The translations under genes were made by a program, and so were the position numbers. The notes beneath the pieces are model-generated. The model was not told the DNA's origin. It saw only the letters and a list, made by a program, of their open reading frames with translations, and searched no databases. Shown here one piece after another: positions 9,140 to 18,771 of a stretch of DNA of 64,000 nucleotides; the stretch's first letter is position 1, and the number at the start of each line of letters is the position of its first letter. The DNA lies in assembly GCF_016918075.2 (NCBI RefSeq), contig NZ_JAERPS020000001.1, positions 558,001 to 622,000 of the forward strand, in the 5' to 3' direction. The DNA comes from Rheinheimera maricola (lineage in GTDB: Bacteria > Pseudomonadota > Gammaproteobacteria > Enterobacterales > Alteromonadaceae).

Positions 9140-10209
9140 TGAAAACGTCACATAATTTTAAACTTACCGCCGCTGCAGTCATGTTGGCCAGTGCATTACT
9201 TACTGGCTGTAATCAGGCTAATAGTTCCACCGCTGCCACTAAGGCGGACGCCGTGGTAGCCATCCCCGTAGAGGCGGTGTTGACCCGTCAGGGCCAGATC
9301 AGCAGCAGTTACCGCACCACAGCCACGCTGGAAGCACGTGCAGAGGCGGAAGTGATCAGTAAGGCCACCGGCATAGTGCAAAAAATACTGGTAGAAGAAG
9401 GTGACAAAGTTACCGTCGGCCAGTTGTTGGCCGTGCTGGACAACGAACGTCAGCAATACAGCCTGAACAAAGAAAAAGCCGAATTAAGCCGCTTGAGCAG
9501 CGAATTAAAACGCATGGAAGAGATGTACCAGCGTCAGCTGATCAGTGCCGACGTGTTTGAAAAGCTAAAATGGCAGTTTGATTCGTTACAGGCTTCTGTA
9601 AGCCTGGCCGAGCTTGCACTGAAAGAAACAGAAATTCGCGCGCCAATAGACGGTGTGGTAGCGCGCCGCTATGCCAAAGTTGGCCAGTTAGTGAATCAGC
9701 ATGCAACTCAGTCACTGTTTCATCTGGTATCTAACCAGCAACTCGAAGCGGTGGTGCATTTACCTGAGCAGCAACTGGCACAAGCTCGCGTGGGGCAGCA
9801 AGCCATGCTGCAATTTGCGGGTATGACGCCGGTGAATGCAGAGCTGGTGCGAATTTCACCGGTGGTGGATGCTTCATCTGGCACGGTGCGTGCCGTGTTA
9901 AAAGTGGCCAATGCGCAGCAACAGCTAAAACCTGGGATGTTTGCCCAGGTGCAACTTCAGTTTGATGTAAAAACTGATGCGTTATTGCTGCCCAAACGTG
10001 CCCTGATGAGCACCGACAACACCCAAACGGTGTTTGTTATCGACAGCGAGCATAAAGTCAGTCGTAAGCAAGTGCATTTAGGTTATCAGGCTGACAACAC
10101 GGTTGAAATACTGTCTGGCCTTGAACTGGGTGAGCAGGTAGTTATTGCCGGCCAGTCAGCACTAAAAGATGAAGCCTTGGTAAATGTAGTTACCGTTCGC
10201 CAGTTTTAA
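9139..10209 (+). CDS. RND efflux periplasmic adaptor (membrane fusion protein), lipoprotein type
   Basis: The adaptor bridges an inner-membrane RND permease and an outer-membrane channel. The N-terminal signal carries a lipobox LTGC, so it is anchored by lipid. Domains in order: barrel-sandwich half containing VISKATGIVQKILVEEGDKV, a short alpha-hairpin (about residues 110-155), the second lipoyl half with IRAPIDGVVARRYAKVGQ, a beta-barrel, and a membrane-proximal domain. The start at the second of two adjacent ATGs (9139) gives the best spacing to AAGGA. First gene of an operon with two permeases 35 bases downstream. Substrate unknown; no TolC-like gene is in the window. Confidence 0.92.
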   Translation: MKTSHNFKLTAAAVMLASALLTGCNQANSSTAATKADAVVAIPVEAVLTRQGQISSSYRTTATLEARAEAEVISKATGIVQKILVEEGDKVTVGQLLAVLDNERQQYSLNKEKAELSRLSSELKRMEEMYQRQLISADVFEKLKWQFDSLQASVSLAELALKETEIRAPIDGVVARRYAKVGQLVNQHATQSLFHLVSNQQLEAVVHLPEQQLAQARVGQQAMLQFAGMTPVNAELVRISPVVDASSGTVRAVLKVANAQQQLKPGMFAQVQLQFDVKTDALLLPKRALMSTDNTQTVFVIDSEHKVSRKQVHLGYQADNTVEILSGLELGEQVVIAGQSALKDEALVNVVTVRQF

Positions 10210-10244
10210 GAATAATAATAACAACGCTCACAGGACATGACGCT

Positions 10245-13200
10245 ATGAAACTGGTCGATACCGCGGTAGCCCGCCCCGTTACTATCTGGATGTTTACACT
10301 TGGTATTTTACTGTTTGGTATGGTGGCTGCGGGTCGCCTCGCGGTAAATTTACTGCCAGATTTATCTTACCCTTCCTTAACAGTACGCACCGAGTTTGTC
10401 GGTGCCGCCCCAGCCGAAGTCGAGCAACTGGTGAGTAAACCGATCGAAGAAGCTGTTGGTATCGTCAAAGGCGTGCGCAAAGTGATGTCGGTCTCGCGCT
10501 CTGGCCGCTCTGATGTGGTGATGCAGTTTGACTGGGGAACCGACATGGATTTAGCCGCATTGGAAGTGCGCGAAAAGTTGGATGTCTTGCTGCTGCCACT
10601 GGAAATAGATAAACCGCTGCTGTTGCGCTTCAACCCTAATTTAGATCCGATAGTGCGTTTAGCGCTAAGCCGCGAAAATGCCGGTGAGGCACTAAGTCCT
10701 GCCCAGCTGGTCAGTCTGCGTACCTTTGCTGAAGAAGATTTACGCCGCGCGTTGGAAGCTCAGCCCGGTGTGGCCGCGGTGCGGCCCGACGGCGGGCTAA
10801 GCCAGGAAATTCAAATTCTGGTTGACCCGCAAAAGCTTAGCCAGCTGCAGTTGGATATCAGCCAAATCAGTAACCGTTTACGCCAGGAAAACCTCAATCA
10901 GGCTGGTGGCCGGCTGGAAACTCCAAGTTATGATTATCTGGTGCGCACCATTAACCAGTTTGCCGATTTAAATCAGATTGAAAACCTGTATATCGCTGAG
11001 GTAAACGACAGTCAAATCCGCTTAAAAGATGTGGCCGAAGTGCGTGATAGCTTTGTCGACCGGCAAAGTATTACGTATGTTGACGGCAAAGAAGCGATAG
11101 AAGTTGCGATTTACAAAGAGGGTGACGCTAATACCGTGCAGGTGGCGCAAACCTTGCTGTCGCAATTGCCAGAGTTGGAAAAAGCGCTACCGGCCGGATA
11201 TCGTTTAACGCTGGTGTATGACCAATCAGAATTTATCAAGCAAGCGATTGACGATGTGAAATCGGCAGCCGTTGTCGGTGGCTTACTGGCAATGATGGTG
11301 CTGTATCTGTTTTTACGCAATGTCTGGGCTACATTGATTATCTCTATATCAATACCGGTATCGGTTATTGCCACCTTTAATCTGATGTACGGTCAGGGAA
11401 TTACGTTAAATATGATGAGCCTGGGCGGCATTGCGCTGGCTGTGGGCTTGCTGGTAGACAACGCCATAGTGGTGCTGGAAAACATTGCTCGACATAAAGA
11501 GCAGGGCAAGCCCGCATTTGAAGCGGCCAAAACCGGTACCAGCGAAGTGGCGATGGCGATTACAGCCTCAACCTTAACCACCGTTGCCGTGTTTTTTCCG
11601 CTGGTGTTTGTCGAAGGTATTGCCGGCCAGCTATTTCGTGATCAGGCGCTAACGGTTACGTTTGCGCTGCTGGCGTCTTTGGTCGTGGCGTTGACATTGA
11701 TCCCAACTATGGCGGCTCGTGAGCGTAGCAATAAAACTGAGCATGAAACCGGCGTTGCAGCCAGTTCTGAGCCTGACGTGCGCCGCTGGTACTACTGGCC
11801 TACCTGGCCACTGCGCATGCTGGGTAAGGCACTACGTGGTCTGTTATTGGTGCTGGTCACACTGTTAACGCTGTTATTCCGTCTTGTTAGCCGCAGCTTG
11901 GCATTGCTATTTAAACCGCTGCTAAGTGCAGTGCAGTGGTTATTAACCCACTTAGAAGCATTGTACCGCCGGGCATTGGCAGGTGCGCTGCAGTTAAAAC
12001 TGTTAACGTTAGCGGTCACACTTGGTGCTGCCACAGCTTGTTTTACGTTATTACCGCGCTTGGGCGCAGATGTTATCCCTGCTATGAGCCAGGGCGAATT
12101 CTATGTTGAAGTGCAGTTGCCAGTGGGCAGTGCGATAGAGCAAACCGATAAAGTGCTTATTAAGCTGGCGGCATTGGCTGCAGAACAAACGGCTGTAAAA
12201 CGTAGCTATGCCCAAGCCGGTACCGGCGCTCAGATGACGGTAGACCCCAGTATTGGCGGTAGCCATTGGGGCAGATTAAATATTGTCTTGCAACCGGGCA
12301 GTAGCGCGGAGCAAGAGCAGCAGGTGGTAGCAGTATTGCGTGATTATTTAGCGCAGCAGGCTGATATCAGTGTCAAAATTGACCGGCCGCAGCTGTTTAG
12401 CTTCACCACGCCGTTGGAACTGGAATTGTCCGGTTATGAGCTGGCGCAGCTGAAAATTGCCGCGGATAATCTGGTAACTAGTTTGGAAGCAGATGGTCGC
12501 TTTACCGATGTAAAAACCAGCCTGCGGCCGGGGCAACCGGAAATTACGTTGTATTTTAACCATGGCTTGTTATCTCAGCTGGGTATGAACTCACATGATG
12601 TCGCTAAACGCGTGGCGGCCTATGTCGGCGGAGAGCTAGCCGGGCAGTATTCCGTCAACGATCGTAAAGTGGATATCCGCGTGCGTTTAGCCGAGCAGTA
12701 TCGCCAATCTGAGCAACAACTGGCGCAGCTAATCATTAACCCGGGCAGTGATAAACCATTGCCGTTATCTGCCGTGGCAGAAATTAAGCGCGAAACCGGC
12801 CCCAGCGAAATTACCCGTATTGGTCAGCAGCGTGTTGCGGTGGTGAGTGCGAATCTGGCCTATGGTGATTTGGAACAGGCCACGCAAAGTGCACAAAGTA
12901 TATTGGCAGCGCAAAGCCTGCCATACGGTGTGTCGGCAACGGTTGTTGGTCAGAGTGAAGAAATGCAGCGTGCTTATTCTTCGCTTACGATGGCACTGCT
13001 GCTGGCGGTATTTTTAGTGTATTTAGTCATGGCATCGCAGTTTGAAAACCTGTTGCAGCCACTGCTGATCCTGTTTACCGTGCCGCTGGCCGGCGCGGGA
13101 GCAATTTTGGGCCTGTGGCTAACCGATACCCGTTTATCTGTCATTGTGTTTATTGGCCTGATTATGCTGGCCGGTATCGTGGTGAATAACGCCATCGTGC

Positions 13201-13499
13201 TGATTGACCGTATTAACCAGCTACGCGCTGAGGGCGTGGCACTAAAACAAGCCATAGTTGACGCTGGAGCCAGTCGGTTGCGGCCGGTATTAATGACCAC
13301 CTTAACTACTATTCTGGGCTTGTTGCCGATGGCACTGGGTACCGGCGATGGCAGCGAAATTCGCGCGCCTATGGCTATCACAGTTATCTTTGGTCTGGCG
13401 CTGGCAACCTTGCTTACGCTGTTGTTTATTCCGGTGCTGTATGCGCTGGTCAGCCGCGATAAAATACCAGGCAGCCCAGTGGCGGAGGCAAACGTATGA
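10245..13499 (+). CDS. RND efflux permease, first of a tandem pair
   Basis: An inner-membrane proton-driven HAE1-type efflux pump, 1084 residues. It shows the duplicated RND plan: TM1 after VARPVTIWMF, porter domains with EVEQLVSKPIEEAV, then a TM2-6 bundle with GGIALAVGLLVDNAIVVLEN (the motif carrying the proton-relay acidic residue). The second half ends with IGLIMLAGIVVNNAIVLIDR. It is longer than the usual 1020-1050 residues because the linker between TM6 and TM7 (about residues 495-590) contains extra hydrophobic and basic helices. Its stop overlaps the start of the next permease by four bases (ATGA). Paired permeases sharing an adaptor recall MdtBC and TriBC, which form heterotrimers. 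Confidence 0.93.
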   Translation: MKLVDTAVARPVTIWMFTLGILLFGMVAAGRLAVNLLPDLSYPSLTVRTEFVGAAPAEVEQLVSKPIEEAVGIVKGVRKVMSVSRSGRSDVVMQFDWGTDMDLAALEVREKLDVLLLPLEIDKPLLLRFNPNLDPIVRLALSRENAGEALSPAQLVSLRTFAEEDLRRALEAQPGVAAVRPDGGLSQEIQILVDPQKLSQLQLDISQISNRLRQENLNQAGGRLETPSYDYLVRTINQFADLNQIENLYIAEVNDSQIRLKDVAEVRDSFVDRQSITYVDGKEAIEVAIYKEGDANTVQVAQTLLSQLPELEKALPAGYRLTLVYDQSEFIKQAIDDVKSAAVVGGLLAMMVLYLFLRNVWATLIISISIPVSVIATFNLMYGQGITLNMMSLGGIALAVGLLVDNAIVVLENIARHKEQGKPAFEAAKTGTSEVAMAITASTLTTVAVFFPLVFVEGIAGQLFRDQALTVTFALLASLVVALTLIPTMAARERSNKTEHETGVAASSEPDVRRWYYWPTWPLRMLGKALRGLLLVLVTLLTLLFRLVSRSLALLFKPLLSAVQWLLTHLEALYRRALAGALQLKLLTLAVTLGAATACFTLLPRLGADVIPAMSQGEFYVEVQLPVGSAIEQTDKVLIKLAALAAEQTAVKRSYAQAGTGAQMTVDPSIGGSHWGRLNIVLQPGSSAEQEQQVVAVLRDYLAQQADISVKIDRPQLFSFTTPLELELSGYELAQLKIAADNLVTSLEADGRFTDVKTSLRPGQPEITLYFNHGLLSQLGMNSHDVAKRVAAYVGGELAGQYSVNDRKVDIRVRLAEQYRQSEQQLAQLIINPGSDKPLPLSAVAEIKRETGPSEITRIGQQRVAVVSANLAYGDLEQATQSAQSILAAQSLPYGVSATVVGQSEEMQRAYSSLTMALLLAVFLVYLVMASQFENLLQPLLILFTVPLAGAGAILGLWLTDTRLSVIVFIGLIMLAGIVVNNAIVLIDRINQLRAEGVALKQAIVDAGASRLRPVLMTTLTTILGLLPMALGTGDGSEIRAPMAITVIFGLALATLLTLLFIPVLYALVSRDKIPGSPVAEANV

Positions 13500-16400
13500 G
13501 CCAGCAACCGTTATGGTTAACCCGGTTTGCGTTGACGCGGCCGGTGACGATTTGCATGCTGTTTTTATCGATGTTGGTGTTTGGCATTATTGCCAGCCGC
13601 ATGCTGCCACTGGAAAAATTCCCTGGCATTGATATCCCGCAGATTTTTATCAATGTGCCGTATAACAATGCTACGCCGACCGAGATTGAGCGCCTGATCA
13701 CACGGCCGGTTGAAGAAGCGCTGGCAACGGTTACCGGTGTGAAAGAAATGCGTTCCTGGTCAAATGAAAATAGCGCGGAAATATCGCTGGAATTTAACTG
13801 GGAAGAAAACATCAACAGTAAAAGCATTGAAGTGCGTGAGCGGTTGGACAGTATTCGTCATTTAATGCCGGATGATGTTGAGCGGGTTCTGGTGTTTCAA
13901 TTTAATACCAACGACATGCCAATATTTCAGCTGCGTATTTCCAGTGAGCGTGATTTAGCCATGGCGTACGACTTGTTAGAGCGCCAGATAAAGCGTCCAC
14001 TGGAGCGGGTGGCTGGGGTGTCAAAAGTTGAGCTGTACGGCGTTGAAAAACGCCAGGTGATTATCCGCCTTAACCCCGACAAAATGCGCGCGCTGAATAT
14101 CGATGCGCAAAGCATAGTACGAACCTTGCAGGCGAATAATTTTGCCATGACCGCCGGTGAGCTGCGTAACAGCGAAACCAGCATTTTAATAAAGCCGGTG
14201 GGAGAGTATCAGCAGCTGGAACAAATTGCTGCACTGCCGCTGCGCCCCGGGTTAAGCCTGCGTGAAGTGGCGACAGTACAGTTGGAGTTGCCCAAACGTG
14301 AAGATGGCCGGCATTTAGACCAAAGTTATGCCGTAGGCATGAACGTATATAAAGAGTCTGGTGCCAATCTGGTCGAAGTCGCCCGTGCAGCACTGGCGGT
14401 GGTAGAAGCCGCAGATAAAGACCCTGCTTTTAATGGCATTAGCCTATATATTATGGATGACACAGCTAAAGGCGTAACCACTTCGCTAACCGACTTACTG
14501 AGTGCCGGCGGTATTGGTGCTTTGTTATCGTTTGCTGTGCTGTATCTGTTTTTACGCCATATTGGCACCACTATGGTGGTGGTGTTGGCGGTGCCGGTGT
14601 CTATTTGTATAGCGCTGGGTGTAATGTACTTTCTCGGTTACAGCCTGAATATCTTAAGTATGATGGGGCTAATGCTGGCCATCGGTATGTTGGTAGACAA
14701 CGCAGTGGTAGTGACTGAAAGTATTTTTCGTGAGCGGGCATTGGGCGGCGACCTTAAAGCGGCAACAGCGCGCGGGGTTCGCCGGGTTAGTTTGGCTGTT
14801 GTAGCAGGTACGGCAACCACGGCAATTGTATTTTTGCCTAATATTGTTGGCCAAAAAATGGAACTGACCATCTTTTTAGAGCACGTCGCCATTGCTATTT
14901 GCTTGTGTCTGGCGGTTAGTTTATTGATGGCACTCACCTTAATTCCATTGCTAACTACCAAGCTAAAAATGCAGCCGGTACAACATAACAGCGAAAAAGA
15001 AAACGCGGGCGTGCTTGAGCTGGGGTACCGCAAAGTATTGAGCTGGGTGATGTATCACCCGCGCTGGTCGACATTTTTTGCCCTGGTATTGTTGGCTAGC
15101 ATCGCTATCCCAATCTCTATGGTGTCTGGCGGAGATGAAGATAACGAAGATCGCGACAGGATTTTCCTGAATTACAACGTGCAGGGCAACTACGCATTAC
15201 AAGAAGTCGAAGCCGAAGTGAGTGCCATGGAGGCTTACCTGTATGCCAACCAAGACCGTTTTGACATTGAATCGGTTTATAGCTATTACCGCTCTGGCCA
15301 TGCCATATCCATCCTTATTTTAAAGCCACAGCTTAGTCAGCCAATGGCCGCATTGAAAGAGGCTATTCGTAAAGACTGGCCGGCATTGGTGCGCGCTAAA
15401 CCATCGTTTGGTTGGGGCAACAATGGTGGTTTACAAGTGCATTTACTGGGTAGCTCCACCGAAGTATTGCTGCAACTGGCCACTGATATTGAACCGATGT
15501 TGAGCAGTATTACCGGTTTAGAGGACGTAAGCTCTGAAATTGCCCATGGCCAACAGGAGTTACAAATTCGACTGCAGCTAGAGCAATTACAACGCCATGG
15601 TTTGTCGGCGCAACAGGTTGCCGGGGCCGTTGCCCTGGCCCTGCGTGGTACAAACTTGCGCACTTTTAGAACCATAGAGCAGGGCGAGCTGTTGATGCGG
15701 GTATTATATGATGAAAAAATCAGTCACTCGCAAGCAGAGCTGGCAGCATTACCCATTTTAAGTAAAGACGGAGTGGTAATAAGCCTGGAGCAATTGGCTC
15801 AGCTGAATTTTGCGCCACGGTTAGATCAGATCCGCCGTTTTGACCGCCAAACCGGTATCGCCATCCGGATGAACCTGGCTAAAGACTACAAAATGGATAC
15901 CGCACGGGAAGACATCAAAAAAGTAATGGATCAACTGGCGCTGCCTGCTGGCTATCGTTGGTCGTTTCAAGGCAGTTTTCAGCGTCAGGATGAATCGCAA
16001 CAGGTAATGGTAGTGAATATGTTGCTGGCAGTGGCGATGATTTATATCGTCATGGCGGCGTTATTTGAGTCATTGTTACTGCCCACGGCTGTGATTGGTT
16101 CTTTGCTGTTCTCGTTGGTCGGCGTGTTTTGGGCCTTTTTGGCAACAGGCACGACCATGGGCATAATGGGCATGATTGGAATGTTGGTGTTAATGGGCAT
16201 AGTGGTAAATAACGGTATAGTGCTGGTAGACCGTATTAACCAAGACCGGCAAGAGAACGCCGATGTGCCACTACGCCAGCTGATTATTAATGCCAGTGAA
16301 TCACGCTTGCGGCCGATTTTAATGACAGTGTCTACCACCGTACTAGGCTTGTTACCGCTGGCACTGGGGGGCACTCAAATTGGTGGCGACGGCCCAAGTT

Positions 16401-16570
16401 ATGCGCCAATGGCGATTGCCATTATCGGCGGCCTGCTGTTTTCTACCTTAACCAGCTTGGTGCTGGTGCCATTAACCTACTGGGGATTGGTAAATTTAAC
16501 GGCTGGCTGGGCCAATTGGCGCACGCAATCGACGCGCTGGGCAGATAAAGTAATAAAAGCAAGGGGTTAA
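13496..16570 (+). CDS. RND efflux permease, second of a tandem pair
   Basis: A 1024-residue HAE1-type RND permease, translationally coupled to the first (ATGA overlap at 13496-13499). Motifs: LTRPVTICMLFLSMLVFGII in TM1, PTEIERLITRPVEEALATV in the porter domain, MMGLMLAIGMLVDNAVVVTES in TM4 with the proton-relay Asp, and MIGMLVLMGIVVNNGIVLVDR in the second half. It has a normal-length central linker, unlike its partner. The two probably assemble as a heteromeric pump. An esterase gene follows six bases after the stop, so the operon continues. Confidence 0.93.
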   Translation: MSQQPLWLTRFALTRPVTICMLFLSMLVFGIIASRMLPLEKFPGIDIPQIFINVPYNNATPTEIERLITRPVEEALATVTGVKEMRSWSNENSAEISLEFNWEENINSKSIEVRERLDSIRHLMPDDVERVLVFQFNTNDMPIFQLRISSERDLAMAYDLLERQIKRPLERVAGVSKVELYGVEKRQVIIRLNPDKMRALNIDAQSIVRTLQANNFAMTAGELRNSETSILIKPVGEYQQLEQIAALPLRPGLSLREVATVQLELPKREDGRHLDQSYAVGMNVYKESGANLVEVARAALAVVEAADKDPAFNGISLYIMDDTAKGVTTSLTDLLSAGGIGALLSFAVLYLFLRHIGTTMVVVLAVPVSICIALGVMYFLGYSLNILSMMGLMLAIGMLVDNAVVVTESIFRERALGGDLKAATARGVRRVSLAVVAGTATTAIVFLPNIVGQKMELTIFLEHVAIAICLCLAVSLLMALTLIPLLTTKLKMQPVQHNSEKENAGVLELGYRKVLSWVMYHPRWSTFFALVLLASIAIPISMVSGGDEDNEDRDRIFLNYNVQGNYALQEVEAEVSAMEAYLYANQDRFDIESVYSYYRSGHAISILILKPQLSQPMAALKEAIRKDWPALVRAKPSFGWGNNGGLQVHLLGSSTEVLLQLATDIEPMLSSITGLEDVSSEIAHGQQELQIRLQLEQLQRHGLSAQQVAGAVALALRGTNLRTFRTIEQGELLMRVLYDEKISHSQAELAALPILSKDGVVISLEQLAQLNFAPRLDQIRRFDRQTGIAIRMNLAKDYKMDTAREDIKKVMDQLALPAGYRWSFQGSFQRQDESQQVMVVNMLLAVAMIYIVMAALFESLLLPTAVIGSLLFSLVGVFWAFLATGTTMGIMGMIGMLVLMGIVVNNGIVLVDRINQDRQENADVPLRQLIINASESRLRPILMTVSTTVLGLLPLALGGTQIGGDGPSYAPMAIAIIGGLLFSTLTSLVLVPLTYWGLVNLTAGWANWRTQSTRWADKVIKARG

Positions 16571-16575
16571 ATGCC

Positions 16576-17442
16576 ATGCCAAAATGCAATTTGACTTTGC
16601 TACTTAGCGTGATGTTCTTTTACCCTATTTACGGTGTAAACGCTGCACCTATAGGTGGTTCTACGGCAACTACCAACGTGCATGTACTGTCGCAAGACTT
16701 TACTATTGCTGGCTTAAACCGCAGTAGAACAGTCCGCTTGTATTTGCCGGCAGATTACCAGTCAAGCAATAAGCATTACCCGGTGCTGTATATGCACGAC
16801 GGCCAGAATGTTTTTGATCAAGCCACCGCGTTTGCCGGTGAATGGGGCGTTGATGAAACATTGAATCAGCTAGCTACGCAAGGTTGGCTACAGCTAATAG
16901 TGGTGGCAATAGATAATGGTGAATCACACCGGATGGCGGAGTACAGTGGCTGGGATCATCCGCGGTACGGCAAGGGGGAAGGTGAGCACTATATCCGCTT
17001 TATTACTACCGTGATAAAACCCTATATTGACCAGCAGTATAGAACGCTGCCACAGGCTGAATACACCGGTTTGATGGGAAGTAGCATGGGGGGATTAATC
17101 AGCCACTATGCTATGTTTAACCAACCAGGGATATTTAGTAAGGTGGGTATTTTTTCACCATCGTACTGGTATGCCGATGCGGTTTTTCAGCAAACTGACA
17201 GCCGTGTGTTGCCGCCAGGCAGTCGCATCAGCCTACTGGTAGGTGCACATGAAGGCCGTGACATGGTGACCAATACGCAAAAAATGGCTGCTTTATTACG
17301 CCTGCAAGGGTTTAATCGCATGCAACTTGCTGTTAAATCTGTGCCTGGAGCCGAACACAATGAAGCTTTTTGGCGTGGTGAATTTGCTGATGCAGTTTTG
17401 TTTCTATTTAACCCTAGCGCATTCTTTTTACGCCAGCCTTGA
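16576..17442 (+). CDS. Exported alpha/beta-hydrolase (Fes/IroE-like putative esterase)
   Basis: Esterase of the family that includes esterase D and siderophore trilactone hydrolases. A signal peptide (about residues 1-24) predicts periplasmic location. Conserved features are VLYMHDGQNVFD, the nucleophile elbow GSSMGG with Ser at about residue 170, and a C-terminal EHNE holding the catalytic His. It directly follows the two RND permeases. This raises the possibility that it processes a compound moved by the pump or destroys an ester-type toxicant, which is inference only. AGGGG lies upstream at suitable spacing. Confidence 0.82.
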   Translation: MPKCNLTLLLSVMFFYPIYGVNAAPIGGSTATTNVHVLSQDFTIAGLNRSRTVRLYLPADYQSSNKHYPVLYMHDGQNVFDQATAFAGEWGVDETLNQLATQGWLQLIVVAIDNGESHRMAEYSGWDHPRYGKGEGEHYIRFITTVIKPYIDQQYRTLPQAEYTGLMGSSMGGLISHYAMFNQPGIFSKVGIFSPSYWYADAVFQQTDSRVLPPGSRISLLVGAHEGRDMVTNTQKMAALLRLQGFNRMQLAVKSVPGAEHNEAFWRGEFADAVLFLFNPSAFFLRQP

Positions 17443-17473
17443 GCAGGCACAGGCTTTAGGCTAAGATGCGCCG

Positions 17474-17650
17474 GTCTTTAAGGGAGTAATCTGCTGCGGT
17501 ATTGTATCGCAGCGCTACGGTCAACATACTTGTGCCCCAATGCACATGGCCGATGCGTTCAGCGCCAGCTGAATTGATGAGACTTAAGACACAACAGCGG
17601 CCCAAAGCGGGAGCCGTTGCGGTGTCTTATGTTATATCCCGCTAAGGTAC
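17474..17650 (+). promoter_or_regulatory. yybP-ykoY manganese riboswitch
   Basis: The leader contains the two hallmark conserved strings of this class: GGGAGTA (17482-17488) and GTCAACATACT (17520-17530). They sit on the arms of a junction closed by P1, GTCTTTAAG (17474-17482) with CTTAAGAC (17583-17590). Immediately downstream, AAGACAC (17586-17592) can instead pair with GTGTCTT (17622-17628) as part of a long hairpin. That hairpin shares bases with P1 and so is mutually exclusive with it. A further stem AGCGGGA/TCCCGCT (17606-17612 with 17637-17643) abuts the AAGG ribosome site. Family knowledge: Mn2+ binding raises expression of the downstream exporter. The gene that follows fits exactly. 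Confidence 0.9.
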
Positions 17651-17655
17651 TATTA

Positions 17656-18234
17656 ATGGACGCCTTATTCTCCTCGTTTACCGCTGTGGCAATTGCCGAA
17701 ATTGGCGATAAAACCCAGTTACTTTCCCTGTTTCTTGCTGCCAGATTTCGCGCTAAAGGCGCCATTATTGCAGGTATTTTGGTCGCGACCTTGCTCAATC
17801 ATGCGGCTTCAGCCTGGCTTGGCGTATGGGTGGCGCAGTTTATCCCGCTTAACTGGCACAATTGGCTGTTGGGGGGCAGTTTTATCGCCGTAGCGTTGTG
17901 GTTACTTATTCCGGACAAAGACGATAGCGAAGACAGCGGCGTTTTGCGCTATGGCGCTTTTGCCGCCAGCTGCATCTTGTTTTTTCTGGCCGAAATTGGC
18001 GACAAAACACAAATAGCCACGGTATTGCTGGCGGCTAGCTTTAATGATGCAGTGTGGTGGGTAATTTGGGGCACTACGTTGGGTATGCTGGCAGCAAATG
18101 TGCCTGTGGTTTATGCCGGAAGCTGGTTATTGACAAAAATTCCGCTGGATTTAGCCCGTCGCGTTGCCTGTGCAGTATTTATGTTGCTTGGACTCTACAT
18201 TATCTGCTCTGATCAGTTAGCATTACTGGGATAA
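17656..18234 (+). CDS. TMEM165/GDT1 (UPF0016) family manganese exporter
   Basis: A small cation transporter with six predicted membrane helices in two homologous halves, each bearing the family motif E-x-G-D-K-[TS] (AEIGDKTQ near residues 13-20 and again at about 114-121). These acidic motifs form the ion pathway. Bacterial members export Mn2+ and are commonly preceded by a yybP-ykoY riboswitch, as here. The start MDALFSSF at 17656 is chosen because AAGGT lies eight bases upstream. An in-frame extension to 17617 would run into the riboswitch hairpin and is rejected. Role: relief of manganese excess at the inner membrane. Confidence 0.93.
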   Translation: MDALFSSFTAVAIAEIGDKTQLLSLFLAARFRAKGAIIAGILVATLLNHAASAWLGVWVAQFIPLNWHNWLLGGSFIAVALWLLIPDKDDSEDSGVLRYGAFAASCILFFLAEIGDKTQIATVLLAASFNDAVWWVIWGTTLGMLAANVPVVYAGSWLLTKIPLDLARRVACAVFMLLGLYIICSDQLALLG

Positions 18235-18244
18235 ATAGCTGTTT

Positions 18245-18263
18245 GCAATAGTGAAACTATTGC
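18245..18263 (+). terminator. Perfect 8-bp hairpin after the Mn exporter
   Basis: Stem GCAATAGT/ACTATTGC with a GAA loop lies 11 bases after the stop codon. The following bases (TTAAG) form only a weak T-tract, so termination may be inefficient. Confidence 0.4.
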
Positions 18264-18375
18264 TTAAGCCTATATTAAACGCTATGTTGCGTAACGAAAC
18301 TGTGCGGCTAATGTAACATTAGCCTAATGGCGGTTTTATAAAAACAACAATAGTAGCAGTAAAGGAGAGAGTGTC

Positions 18376-18726
18376 ATGAATGACATTAATGCAGCGCCAG
18401 CGGTAAATTCGTCTACCGCCAAGTTGGTGTACATTTTGTATCTGGTGGGGTTGGTATTCGGTATCACCGGTATTATTGGTGTAATCGTAGCCTATGTTAA
18501 CAAAGACGACGGCCCTGAGTGGTTGCAAAGCCATTATCGTTTCCAGATCCGTACTTTTTGGATGGGCTTTGTCTACCTGCTGGTAGGTACCGTGTTAGCG
18601 ATGATATTAATTGGCTGGCTGGTACTGCTGTTTTGGGTGGTTTGGTTAATTATCCGCAGCGTGAAAGGCTTAAAGCAGTTAGGGCTGCAACAGCCTGTAC
18701 AAGACGAAAAGACCTGGTTGTTTTAA
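18376..18726 (+). CDS. DUF4870-like small membrane protein
   Basis: A 116-residue protein with three hydrophobic segments (about residues 18-41, 58-76 and 79-92) and the pattern WLQSHYRFQIRTFW between the first two. This recalls DUF4870/YidH-type small integral membrane proteins (variants read ...H.r.q.rtf). Function unknown. AAGGAGAG precedes the ATG, a strong ribosome site. Stands alone between the Mn exporter and an RND operon, with a strong terminator behind it. Confidence 0.75.
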   Translation: MNDINAAPAVNSSTAKLVYILYLVGLVFGITGIIGVIVAYVNKDDGPEWLQSHYRFQIRTFWMGFVYLLVGTVLAMILIGWLVLLFWVVWLIIRSVKGLKQLGLQQPVQDEKTWLF

Positions 18727-18740
18727 GGTTATATCTTGCA

Positions 18741-18771
18741 AAAAAAGCGAAGCCTCGTGCTTCGCTTTTTT
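18741..18771. terminator. Strong intrinsic terminator
   Basis: Stem GCGAAGC/GCTTCGC with a CTCGT loop, preceded by six A and followed by six T. It lies just after the DUF4870-like gene. Confidence 0.9.

Noticed and set aside
12974-13507. Minus-strand open frame of 177 codons across two RND genes
   Set aside because: Antisense to conserved RND helices; composition rich in Ser/Thr/Ile as expected for antisense of membrane helices.
17617-17655. N-terminal extension of the manganese exporter
   Set aside because: The extra codons lie in the riboswitch expression hairpin and lack a ribosome site; the family begins close to MDALF.
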